A stretch of DNA of 64,000 bases. Source: Paratractidigestivibacter faecalis. Lineage in GTDB: Bacteria > Actinomycetota > Coriobacteriia > Coriobacteriales > Atopobiaceae. The number at the start of each line of letters is the position of its first letter. Position 1 is the first letter of the stretch. Below, in pieces: positions 1 through 7,044 of the stretch. The translations under genes were made by a program, and so were the position numbers. Location of the stretch: assembly GCF_003416765.1 (NCBI RefSeq), contig NZ_QSNG01000001.1:1390742-1454741 (forward strand). Direction: 5' to 3'. The notes under the pieces were generated by a model, which did no database searches, was not told where the DNA came from, and worked only from the letters and a program-made list of their open reading frames with translations.

Positions 1-39
1 AGAGACCGGCGCAGGCGCCGAGGCCGCGGAGATCCAACA

Positions 40-753
40 GTGAGGGTCCTTGTCACGGGAGCGTCCGCAGGCATCGGACGCGCGACAGCCGAGCTCTTCC
101 TGGAGCGCGGGCACGAGGTCGCAGGCTTTGACGTCCAGGCCGCAACGCTGGACCACCCCAGCTACACGCACCACGTGGTTGATGTCCGCTGTCCGCAGGA
201 CTTTCCCCGCGGCATCAAGCCAGAAATCATCATCAACAACGCGGGGGTCCAGGACTCTGGCGACGACCTTGGCGTCAATCTTCACGGCACCATCAACGTC
301 ACGGAGTTCTATGCCTTTGGGAGAAGGTCTTCCGGCGACATGGGCACCGGTGCGGGTGCGCTTCTGGCCAAGCCCGCCCCGCAGGTGCGCGCCGTGGTCA
401 ACGTGGGTTCTGCCAGCGGTCACACGGGAAGCGAGTTTCCCGAGTACGCGGCCTCAAAGGGCGGCGTCATCGCATACACCAAGAACGTGGCCGGTCGGCT
501 TGCCCCGCAGGCGACGTGCAACAGCATCGACCCCGGCGGCGTGCTCACCCCGCTCAACCAGTGCGTCATGGACGACCCCAAGCTCTGGAAGCGCATCATG
601 GGCCTCACGCCGATGCGCCGTTGGGCCACGCCCGAGGAGATTGCGGAGTGGATCTACTTCGTGGCCGTCACCAACCGCTTCATGACCGGCCAAAACCTCC
701 TCATCGACGGCGGCGAGGCCGGCCGCAGCGAGTTCGTCTGGCCCGAGGAGTAG
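40..753 (+). CDS. SDR family NAD(P)-dependent oxidoreductase
   Basis: This 237-residue protein is a classical short-chain dehydrogenase/reductase, a soluble NAD(P)-dependent enzyme of unknown substrate. The Rossmann glycine motif TGASAGIG is at residues 6-13, NNAG at 66-69, the catalytic serine region at about 124-126, and the catalytic pair YAASK at 136-140. The C-terminal 'GQNLLIDGG' strand is typical of the family. The start is a GTG with GGAG about 8 bases upstream. The family usually runs about 250 residues, so it looks complete although slightly short between the NNAG and Ser motifs. The gene upstream is outside the window, so operon context is unknown. Family assignment is firm; substrate is not predictable. 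Confidence 0.9.
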   Translation: MRVLVTGASAGIGRATAELFLERGHEVAGFDVQAATLDHPSYTHHVVDVRCPQDFPRGIKPEIIINNAGVQDSGDDLGVNLHGTINVTEFYAFGRRSSGDMGTGAGALLAKPAPQVRAVVNVGSASGHTGSEFPEYAASKGGVIAYTKNVAGRLAPQATCNSIDPGGVLTPLNQCVMDDPKLWKRIMGLTPMRRWATPEEIAEWIYFVAVTNRFMTGQNLLIDGGEAGRSEFVWPEE

Positions 754-962
754 GCAAAGGGGCCGCGGAGACGAGCCCGCAAAAGCCAAGCGTCAAAACA
801 ACGCGACGCTGCTCAGAGATCATGCTCGCACCCCCGCGCGTCAGCGGTGGGCAGAATCCGGAACTGCGTGGGACCTTCTTTCAGATAGCCAACGTAGGGC
901 AGTATCCCGCTTTTGCGGCGTATCATCGACCACGGCTCAAAAGTCATCCCAGGAAGGCGACC

Positions 963-1208
963 ATGTCAGACGCAGACCGCAAGCCCAGCGAGAAGGGCCC
1001 CCAGCCCCAGCACAACGTCCCCGAGGGCTTCGCCCTCGCGTTGGCGCTGGTGGACGCCGTGTCCGTAGCCCTCTTCTGCGCGAGCGCGGTTGTCTTTGGC
1101 ACCCGCGTCCAGAGCCCGCTCTTTGTTGCCAGCGCCGCGGCGGCGGTGCTCGCCGGGCTCACGCGCCTATCGAGCCTGGCACCGCTGCTGGCGCCGCTTC
1201 TGGCGTAA
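963..1208 (+). CDS. small two-helix membrane protein
   Basis: A predicted 81-residue protein with a hydrophilic N-terminus (about 20 residues, rich in K, E, P and Q) followed by two hydrophobic segments at roughly residues 22-45 and 50-80, so probably a small integral membrane protein. An AGGAAGG ribosome-binding site sits 6 bases before the ATG, which decides this start over longer upstream readings in the same frame. It lies 30 bases before the HAD phosphatase on the same strand and may be co-transcribed with it. No family was recognised. Confidence 0.6.
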   Translation: MSDADRKPSEKGPQPQHNVPEGFALALALVDAVSVALFCASAVVFGTRVQSPLFVASAAAAVLAGLTRLSSLAPLLAPLLA

Positions 1209-1238
1209 GACATCAACCATCAAACGAAAAGGACGCGC

Positions 1239-2072
1239 ATGACCGCATACAAGCTCTTGGCTCTGGACATGGACGGAACGCTGCTTGACTCCCGCAAGCA
1301 GGTGCTCCCCAAGACGGCCGCGGCCCTGGAGCGCCTTGCCGCAGCGGGCGTCGCCGTGGCCTTCTCCACCGGCCGCGGCCTCGCGGAGCTTTCGGACTAT
1401 GTGCCCAACCTGCCGTTCATCAAGTACGGGTCTTGCATCAGCGGCGGCCTGGTGTATGACTTCTCAAACCAGCGCACCGTCTTTGTCCATCCGTTTGAGA
1501 CCAAGCTCGCCCTTGAGGTCATGGCGGTGGCCCGCCAGGAGGCCCCCATGGTCCACGTCCTCACCACCACCCAGAGCGTGGCGGCCTCCGAGGCCCTTCC
1601 TCACATGGCCGACTTCCACATGGGCATCTACCAGGGCATGTTCGACCGCATTTGCACGCCCGTGGACGACATGCCCGCCTTCGCCCGCGCCAACGAGGGC
1701 GCGGTCTGCAAGGTCAACCTCTACCACCGCAGCGCCGAGTCGCGCGAGCGCACCCGCGCGCGCCTGGAGGAGGCCGGCCTTGCCGTCCAGCTTGCCTACG
1801 CGGAGGAGACGTCCCTTGAGGTCTCCCCCGCCGGCGTGAGCAAGGCCGAGGGCCTCTCCCGCCTCTGCGACTACCTGGGCATCACGCTCGCCGAGGCCGT
1901 CGCCGTGGGAGACGCGCCCAACGACACGCAGGCTCTGCAGGTGGCAGGCCTTCCCGTCGCCATGGGCAACGCCACGCCGGACATAAAGGCCCTGGCCAAG
2001 ATGGTCGTCGCCGACAACGACCATGACGGCATCGCCGAGGTGGTCGCAGAGGTCTTCGGCGTCACCGCGTAG
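1239..2072 (+). CDS. Cof-type HAD-IIB family hydrolase
   Basis: A 277-residue HAD superfamily phosphatase of the Cof/YidA group, which dephosphorylates sugar phosphates and similar small phosphorylated metabolites in the cytoplasm. Motif I is DMDGTLLDS with nucleophile Asp10 and acid/base Asp12; motif II threonine is in FSTGR; motif IV is GDAPNDTQAL near residue 225. The C2-type cap fills the middle. An AAAGGA ribosome-binding site precedes the ATG. Length and motif order are normal for the family. The individual substrate cannot be read from sequence. Confidence 0.92.
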   Translation: MTAYKLLALDMDGTLLDSRKQVLPKTAAALERLAAAGVAVAFSTGRGLAELSDYVPNLPFIKYGSCISGGLVYDFSNQRTVFVHPFETKLALEVMAVARQEAPMVHVLTTTQSVAASEALPHMADFHMGIYQGMFDRICTPVDDMPAFARANEGAVCKVNLYHRSAESRERTRARLEEAGLAVQLAYAEETSLEVSPAGVSKAEGLSRLCDYLGITLAEAVAVGDAPNDTQALQVAGLPVAMGNATPDIKALAKMVVADNDHDGIAEVVAEVFGVTA

Positions 2073-2097
2073 GCAAGGCGCCCGGCCGCCGCAGGCC

Positions 2098-2160
2098 AGC
2101 GCTTCTCACCCGGTCCCAACGTCCGCCGCCCGCAACCCGGCGCCCGGCGAGAAGCGCTAC
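2098..2160. terminator. inverted GGCGAGAAG pair after the HAD gene
   Basis: The arms GCGCTTCTC at the left and GAGAAGCGC at the right pair almost perfectly around a GC-rich loop. The hairpin sits between the HAD gene and the convergent TIGR04076 gene, whose stop codon is at its right edge. There is no long T tract, so terminator activity is inferred from position and symmetry. Confidence 0.45.
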
Positions 2161-2510
2161 TCCTCCACCAGCTCCGCCAGCCAGACGTTCAGCGTGTCCA
2201 CCTCGGGGCAGCAGAACTTGGCCGTGCCGGGGGCGTTTCCGGGGACGGTCCCGCCGTAGCGCAGGATGTCGATGTAGGGAAAGCCCACGTGGCAAGCCAT
2301 GGAGCACATGCGACCACGGTCCCGGTCAAAGTCAAAGACGTCGCCCGGCTTGTGCCCGTGGTGGCAGCGGCACGTGCCCAGCTGGTCTACGCAGGTGATG
2401 CGTATGCGCGGCCGCTTTCCGCGCGGGGCGCCCAGGGGCTTCTCGCCGTCCGCGGCGCCTGTGCCTGCGCCGTCCCCAGCCAGGCACTTCTCGCCGTCTG
2501 CGCTACTCAC
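2157..2510 (-). CDS. TIGR04076 family protein
   Basis: A Cys-rich protein of up to 117 residues matching the TIGR04076 family of unknown function: the core begins around 'RIRITCVDQLG' and keeps the patterns CRCHHGHKPGD, MCSMACHVGFPYI and FCCPEVD. The start chosen is a GTG overlapping the last codons of the upstream kinase by 8 bases, implying translational coupling. The first 30 residues are odd: they contain two copies of the repeat word GGCGAGAAG (read as GEK) and low-complexity Gly/Ala, so they look like added sequence rather than family core. A true start closer to the core is possible but no better ribosome-binding site is visible. Confidence 0.7.
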   Translation of the reverse strand: MSSADGEKCLAGDGAGTGAADGEKPLGAPRGKRPRIRITCVDQLGTCRCHHGHKPGDVFDFDRDRGRMCSMACHVGFPYIDILRYGGTVPGNAPGTAKFCCPEVDTLNVWLAELVEE

Positions 2511-3327
2511 CGTCGATCACGTCCAGGCAGGCCTCGATGGGCAGTCCGGCGGACTTGTCCTGCTGGCCGGCGTTGCGCGCGATGAGCTCGGAGACCACCC
2601 GCATGGCGTCTGCCGTGGCGCGCTGCAGCGTCCAGCCGGCCATGACGCGGCCGAGCAGCACCGACGAGAACGTGTCGCCCGTGCCGGGGAAGTAGACCGG
2701 GATGAGCTCGAACGGAATGGAGAAGTGCTCGCCGGCCACGTGGTCGTATCCGATGACGGCATTGGTGTCGTCCACCTTGGCGCTCGTGACCACGACGGAC
2801 TTGGCGCCCAGGCCGCGCATGGCGTCCACCAGCGCGCAGGCCTCCTCGGCGCTGATGCCGTCCTTCATGGGGGTGTCCGTGAGCAGGCAGGCCTCGGTGT
2901 AGTTGGGCACCGTGTAGTCCGCGCAGGCCACGAGGTCGCGCATGAGGCCGATGGTGGACTCGGGCACGCCCGCGTAGAGCCTGCCGTTGTCCCCCATGAT
3001 GGGGTCCACGAAGACCTTGGTGCCCTTGGCGGCGCGCCTGTGGCAGAAGTCGGAGATGATGCGCGTCTCCTCCTCCGTCACGATGAAGCCGGTCGAGATG
3101 GCGTCGAACTCAAAGCCCAGCTCCTCCCAGATGGCCAGGCTCTGGCGCACGTACTCGGTGGTGTCATGGATGTAGAACTTGGGGTAGTTGAGCGTGTCGG
3201 AGACAAGCGCCGTGGGCAGGTTGTGGATGCGGTAGCCCATGTGGGACAGCACGGGCAGCATGGCAGAGAGCGCCACCTTGCCGTAGCCGCACATGTCGTT
3301 GATCAGCAGGAGCTGGGTGTTGTTCAT
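2503..3327 (-). CDS. pdxY: pyridoxamine/pyridoxal kinase
   Basis: A 274-residue ribokinase-fold vitamin B6 kinase, phosphorylating pyridoxal, pyridoxamine or pyridoxine to the 5'-phosphate form in the salvage route. The anion-hole/catalytic motif PGTGDTFSS lies at residues 214-222 with Asp218 as base, and the DPIMGDNG signature of the PdxK/PdxY group lies at 108-115. 'NDMCGYGKVALSAMLPVL' at the N-terminus matches the substrate-binding strand of PdxY. It is followed directly by the TIGR04076 gene with overlapping ends. PdxY versus PdxK cannot be separated with certainty by eye. Confidence 0.85.
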   Translation of the reverse strand: MNNTQLLLINDMCGYGKVALSAMLPVLSHMGYRIHNLPTALVSDTLNYPKFYIHDTTEYVRQSLAIWEELGFEFDAISTGFIVTEEETRIISDFCHRRAAKGTKVFVDPIMGDNGRLYAGVPESTIGLMRDLVACADYTVPNYTEACLLTDTPMKDGISAEEACALVDAMRGLGAKSVVVTSAKVDDTNAVIGYDHVAGEHFSIPFELIPVYFPGTGDTFSSVLLGRVMAGWTLQRATADAMRVVSELIARNAGQQDKSAGLPIEACLDVIDGE

Positions 3328-3418
3328 CGGGTTCCCCTCGGGTCTGGGCGACGCGGGGACGCGCCGCAGTCCTCCCAGTCTAGCGCAGGGGCGTCACGGG
3401 GTGCGGGCGGCAGGCGCC

Positions 3419-3440
3419 TGCGACGAGAAGGGCTTCTCGC
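3419..3440. terminator. GAGAAG/CTTCTC hairpin
   Basis: A short perfect hairpin (CGACGAGAAG, two-base loop, CTTCTCG) in the 233-base gap between pdxY and the AbiEi-like gene. One arm is an exact GGCGAGAAG word. It would lie downstream of the AbiEi-like transcript and upstream of the pdxY coding region. Confidence 0.4.
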
Positions 3441-3464
3441 CGGGCCGTTCTTGCCGTCACAGAC

Positions 3465-3534
3465 GCGTTCCCGCCCTAAATCGACGTTTGGCCCCCTCCA
3501 AAGGGGGTCTATTGTCGATTTAGGGCGGGAACGC
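3465..3534. repeat. hairpin repeat family E, copy 1
   Basis: A 70-base palindromic element with perfect 21-base outer arms (core CCCTAAATCGAC) and an inner CCCCCT/AGGGGG stem. A near-identical copy in the same orientation is at 4672-4725; together they bracket the AbiEi-like gene. Confidence 0.9.
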
Positions 3535-3560
3535 CAGAGCGGCACCAACAAAGCAGGGGC

Positions 3561-4622
3561 TCACACCCCGTAGGCCTCCAGGGGGACCTCGTCCACAAGC
3601 GGCTCATCGCCAGACGAAGGCTCCACGACAACCAGCGGCTCATGGTCCCGAGGCACGCCAAACGCGTCCAGCAGCTGGCTGAACTTCCAGTTGTCCGCCA
3701 CGTCCGCAGGCGAGAAACGCACGACAGCGTCGCAGCTCGCCGTGACGCGCGACTCTCGCCTGCGCTCGTCTCGCATGACCTCAAGAACGGACTTGCCACC
3801 AGTCATCTTTGGATTGACGTACTTCTCGCCACCGTCGAGCTCACCGGCAATGGTCCGACCATCCGGCAGGCGCCATAGAAAGTCGACGAAGTACTCGCTG
3901 CCGTCAATCGGGTCACAAAAGGAAACCTGCAGCTCGGGTGCAGCAAAGCCAAGCTCCCACATGGCGGCCCGAGCAACGGACTCTCCCCCGCTGCCGCTGC
4001 GCACGTCGGCAAAGGAAGCCACCTCGCGCGCCCGTGCGACGCCGCGGAAGCCCCCAGGCAGACCGTCCACGTACGAGAGGAACTCCTCCTTGGAGAAGCG
4101 CCCGGACACCATAAGCGAGTCAACTACCGCAACGGCATCACGAAAGGGCATCCTGCGCGCACAGTCCAAAGCCGTACGCAACGGCGACGTGGTCCAGATG
4201 CCATCGCTATACACCCCGTACGCGTCGTCATCGTTGGCGTACCTGCCATGTACCCTGCCGCCAAGCAGCGACCTGTGACCACTCGAAGACACCACCTCGA
4301 TGGGCTCGAGGCATGACCAGCTCACCGAAGCACCCAGCACGAACGCCGCCGAGGGCCCGCAGAACACCCATCCAGGCCTCAGGCGAGAAAGGCCACGGAT
4401 CTTGTGCATCGTCCGCTGACCGCGGTTCAGGCCATCCCAGTACTCCTTTCGCGCATAGAGGCCCGGAAGCGGCTCGACCACCTGGCCGAGCTTCAGGCGT
4501 CGGCGCAGGTCCTTGTGAACCAGCTCGCTGTAGGAGTGCAGACAGGCGCCGCGGGTCTCCGCCTCGGCGAGGGACACCTCAACCTGCGCATCGACCTTTT
4601 TGCCCGTGCTTCTCGCCCTCAT
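3561..4622 (-). CDS. AbiEi-like protein with nuclease-like C-terminal domain
   Basis: A predicted 353-residue protein. The N-terminal 60 residues (around LHSYSELVHKDLRRRLKLG and PGLYARKEYW) resemble the winged-helix region of AbiEi-type antitoxins. The middle (SALRTALDCARRM-like segment; 'TSPLRTALDCAR' is visible) is characteristic of the same group. The C-terminal third contains ELQVSF...YFVDFLWR...GELDGGEKY, an arrangement reminiscent of DUF559/Vsr-fold endonuclease domains. The start ATG at 4622 has GAAGG upstream; a longer reading would begin inside the hairpin repeat. No AbiEii-like nucleotidyltransferase partner is adjacent, so it is not an evident AbiE pair. Direct hairpin repeats on both sides suggest it moved as a unit. 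Role is inferred; confidence in the family is moderate. Confidence 0.6.
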   Translation of the reverse strand: MRARSTGKKVDAQVEVSLAEAETRGACLHSYSELVHKDLRRRLKLGQVVEPLPGLYARKEYWDGLNRGQRTMHKIRGLSRLRPGWVFCGPSAAFVLGASVSWSCLEPIEVVSSSGHRSLLGGRVHGRYANDDDAYGVYSDGIWTTSPLRTALDCARRMPFRDAVAVVDSLMVSGRFSKEEFLSYVDGLPGGFRGVARAREVASFADVRSGSGGESVARAAMWELGFAAPELQVSFCDPIDGSEYFVDFLWRLPDGRTIAGELDGGEKYVNPKMTGGKSVLEVMRDERRRESRVTASCDAVVRFSPADVADNWKFSQLLDAFGVPRDHEPLVVVEPSSGDEPLVDEVPLEAYGV

Positions 4623-4671
4623 ATGGCGCCCTTCGTTCGCCGTCCCGCCGCTCCGTCGTCCTGCCGTTCCA

Positions 4672-4725
4672 GCCCTAAATCGACGTTTAGCCCCCTCCAA
4701 AGGGGGTCTATTGTCGATTTAGGGC
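4672..4725. repeat. hairpin repeat family E, copy 2
   Basis: Same palindrome as at 3465-3534 (GCCCTAAATCGAC arm, CCCCCT/AGGGGG inner stem), same orientation, one substitution visible in the inner region. It overlaps the end of the ogt gene and supplies its stop codon. Confidence 0.9.
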
Positions 4726-5286
4726 GGGAGCGCCGCCGAGTGCCGCCCTGCCGGCGAGAAGGTCGCACAGCCGGCAGACGTCCACGCCCTCAAGCTCGAG
4801 CAGCCGGCGCTTGACGTCGAGGCCGCCGGCAAAGCCCGTAAGGGTGCCGTCGGCGCCTACCACGCGGTGGCAGGGTACGATCACGCAGAGCCGGTTTCTG
4901 CCCACGGCGCCGCCGACCGCCCGGGCTGACGTCTGTCGGCCCAGGCGCTCCCCCAGCCTGCGGGCCAGCGCGCCGTAGCTGGTCACGCACCCATAGGGCA
5001 CGCGCTCCAGCTCGGCCCAGACGGCGCGCTGGAACTCCGTGCCGTCCGCGCGGTGCGCGGGCCCGGGCGACGCGGGCTTCTCGCCGGCAAAGTAGCGGGC
5101 AAGCCAGTCTCGCGCCGGAGCAAACGCGGCCAGGGCGTCATCGCGCACGAGCTCGCCCGCCGCCCCGCGCTCGAGGTTACGGTCGTGCTCAAACCAGCAC
5201 CCGGTCAGGACCTCGCCGTCAGACGCCAGCGTCAGCCTTCCGATGAGCTCGGTCTCAAACGTGGTACAGAAGCTCGTCTGCCCCAT
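4708..5286 (-). CDS. ogt: methylated-DNA-[protein]-cysteine S-methyltransferase
   Basis: A 192-residue DNA repair protein that removes O6-alkyl groups from guanine by transfer to its own cysteine. The active-site motif IVPCHRVVG is at about 136-144 with Cys139; the DNA-binding helix region VTSYGALARRLG and the AVGGAVGRN turn are upstream of it as expected. The start ATG at 5286 has a GGAGG ribosome-binding site; a longer reading adds six residues without one. The C-terminal residues GGAPALNRQ and the TAG stop are encoded by the hairpin repeat at 4672-4725, so the natural end of this protein has been replaced or extended by the repeat. Family assignment is very secure. Confidence 0.93.
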   Translation of the reverse strand: MGQTSFCTTFETELIGRLTLASDGEVLTGCWFEHDRNLERGAAGELVRDDALAAFAPARDWLARYFAGEKPASPGPAHRADGTEFQRAVWAELERVPYGCVTSYGALARRLGERLGRQTSARAVGGAVGRNRLCVIVPCHRVVGADGTLTGFAGGLDVKRRLLELEGVDVCRLCDLLAGRAALGGAPALNRQ

Positions 5287-5312
5287 GCCGCCTCCCGCGC
5301 ACATTGCGGCCG

Positions 5313-5861
5313 CTATTCCTCGGGCTGCTCCTTGGCCTGCGCGGGGGCGGGCTCGGCGGCCTTGGGCTCCTTATTGGAGCGGTCGAACTCCTCGCGCGTG
5401 AGGACGTCCTCGATGCGCAGGTTGACGCCGGCGACCTCAAGGCCCGTCATGCCCGTGACCTGCTTGACCACGGCCTTCTTGACGTCCTCGAAGACCTGCG
5501 GCGCATAGGCGCCGTACTCGATGAGCACGGAGATGTTCACGCGCACGGCGCTCTCGGGCGTGACCTCGACGGTGACGCCCTTCTTGGTGTCGCTCGCGCC
5601 AAAGGCGTCCTGGACGCGGTTGAACCAGCTGCCCTTCATGCCCACGACGCCGGGGACATCGCGCATGGCCAGTGCCACGATCTTCTCGATGACGCCGTTG
5701 GAGAAGGTCAGGGAGTCCTCGGAGTCCTCGTCCTCCTCGTCGCCGGCGGCAAGGTCGATGTCGGTTCCGGCGGGCTCGACGGCAGCGAGCTCATCGGCGC
5801 CCTCGATGGCCTCGGGCTCGATGGCAGCCTGCTCGACCTCGGTGTTCTTGTCCTCGCTCAT
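5313..5861 (-). CDS. Asp23/Gls24 family envelope stress protein
   Basis: A 182-residue Asp23/Gls24 protein, a membrane-associated cell-envelope homeostasis factor. The conserved domain runs from 'TFSNGVIEKIVALAMRDVPGVVGM' (about 52-75) through 'VTVEVTPESAVRVNISVLIEYG' to 'VTGMTGLEVAGVNLRIEDV'. The first 50 residues are acidic and the last 25 are rich in Ala, Pro, Glu and Lys, both probably unstructured. It is the last of three same-strand genes with a DUF2273-type protein and AmaP, the membrane anchor for Asp23 in Staphylococcus. AAGGAG precedes the ATG. Confidence 0.92.
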   Translation of the reverse strand: MSEDKNTEVEQAAIEPEAIEGADELAAVEPAGTDIDLAAGDEEDEDSEDSLTFSNGVIEKIVALAMRDVPGVVGMKGSWFNRVQDAFGASDTKKGVTVEVTPESAVRVNISVLIEYGAYAPQVFEDVKKAVVKQVTGMTGLEVAGVNLRIEDVLTREEFDRSNKEPKAAEPAPAQAKEQPEE

Positions 5862-5904
5862 GTGTGCTCCTTGGGTCTAGAGGGCGCGTGCGCCCGAACT
5901 GCCT

Positions 5905-6300
5905 CTACTGGTTGTTGGAGAAGAGCCTCTGCAGCGCCCTGATGAGCTTGGGGTCTCCGTCCACGAGCTGGCCCACCGCGATACCCGCCACGACGAGCAC
6001 GGCCACGATGAGCGTCTTGAGGATGCCGAAGGCCAGAAGCACCACGGCTGCCACCAGGCCAAAGACGCCGCCCCAGAAGGCGTTCTCGTGCCCGGGGAAG
6101 GTCTTGCCCACCCACGCGGAGACGCGCGAGAAGCCCGCCTGCGCGGAGTCGGCCGAAGACGCGCCGGACGGCTGGGGGCCCTTGGACGCGCCGTCCTTGC
6201 CGCCGGCGTCCCCGGCGTTGCCCTGGCCCGTGGCCGGAGCGGCCTCGGGAGCTGCTCCCAGCTCCACCTTGGGCTTGGGTGACTTGTCGCTCTCTGCCAT
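5905..6300 (-). CDS. DUF2273-like small membrane protein of the Asp23 operon
   Basis: A 131-residue protein with a low-complexity N-terminal half (Lys, Pro, Ala, Gly, Ser) and a C-terminal half with two transmembrane segments, 'FWGGVFGLVAAVVLLAFGIL' and 'LIVAVLVVAGIAVGQLVDG', followed by a short 'LIRALQRLF' tail. This is the layout of DUF2273 proteins that accompany Asp23 and AmaP genes. It sits between those genes, with GGAGG before its ATG and 2 bases after the amaP stop. The extended N-terminal region is longer than in typical Firmicutes members. Confidence 0.8.
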   Translation of the reverse strand: MAESDKSPKPKVELGAAPEAAPATGQGNAGDAGGKDGASKGPQPSGASSADSAQAGFSRVSAWVGKTFPGHENAFWGGVFGLVAAVVLLAFGILKTLIVAVLVVAGIAVGQLVDGDPKLIRALQRLFSNNQ

Positions 6301-6302
6301 GT

Positions 6303-6986
6303 CTATGCCTCCCTCGCGCCGTCATGGGAAGCACCCATGGGCACCGTGATCTCGCTGGTTGAATCCGCCGCGCCGGGCTCGACGGCAACGGCGGCAATGG
6401 CGGCCGCGCCTGCGGCGCCTGCCACAGCCTCGTCGGCCTCGTACTCGGCAGGGGCCGCCTGGACGGCGGTGGTGACGGCCTCCGGCTCCACGAACTCCAG
6501 GCTCACGTCCTCGAGCTTGTCGCCGCAGACGGCGGCAAGGCCCAGGCAGAGCTCCTCGTGGAGCTGGGCGCCCTTCTCCACCACGTCGACGGACTCGTGC
6601 GGGAGCACCCGGACGTGCACGCGGACGTGGCCGCGCGGCTTGGCCGAAACGCTCACGCGGGCGGCGGCGCAGGAGCCGTCGGCCTCCACGATGTGGGAGG
6701 CCTGGGACGCAATGGCCGCGCGCGTGACGGAGATGACCCCGCCATCGACGGTGGTGACCTCGACGGTCTTGACGCGGCGAGAGAAGAGCGCGCGCAGTAG
6801 CGTCACCACAAGGCCCACGGCAGTGATGCAGAAGCAGACCTCGAGGGCCATCCAGTACTCGTTGATGACCATGAGGGCGCTTGCCACGTCAGTCCAGGGG
6901 CCGACCCAGGTGAGGCCCAGCGCCGCCAGCGTGAAGACGCCCGCGAGCGACCAGACTGCCAGGCACAAGCGCTTGAAACCACCCAT
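6303..6986 (-). CDS. amaP: alkaline shock response membrane anchor protein AmaP
   Basis: A 227-residue membrane protein with two N-terminal transmembrane helices (about 7-28 and 45-67), a cytoplasmic beta-rich domain (about 75-170; 'ISVTRAAIASQASHIV', 'HVRVHVRVLPHESV') resembling AmaP, and an Ala/Glu-rich C-terminal tail. AmaP anchors Asp23 at the membrane. It is the first gene of the three-gene envelope operon. The start is supported by a GGGGG stretch upstream. Confidence 0.85.
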   Translation of the reverse strand: MGGFKRLCLAVWSLAGVFTLAALGLTWVGPWTDVASALMVINEYWMALEVCFCITAVGLVVTLLRALFSRRVKTVEVTTVDGGVISVTRAAIASQASHIVEADGSCAAARVSVSAKPRGHVRVHVRVLPHESVDVVEKGAQLHEELCLGLAAVCGDKLEDVSLEFVEPEAVTTAVQAAPAEYEADEAVAGAAGAAAIAAVAVEPGAADSTSEITVPMGASHDGAREA

Positions 6987-7044
6987 GACTACCCCCTGCC
7001 GTAAGACGTTGCTACCCGACTAGCATACCCCTCGCGCCGGACGC

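Noticed and set aside
3465-3534. Family E hairpin read as an ordinary intrinsic terminator
   Set aside because: There is no T tract and a near-identical copy occurs 1.2 kb away in the same orientation, so a mobile repeat explains it better, though it may also stop transcription.
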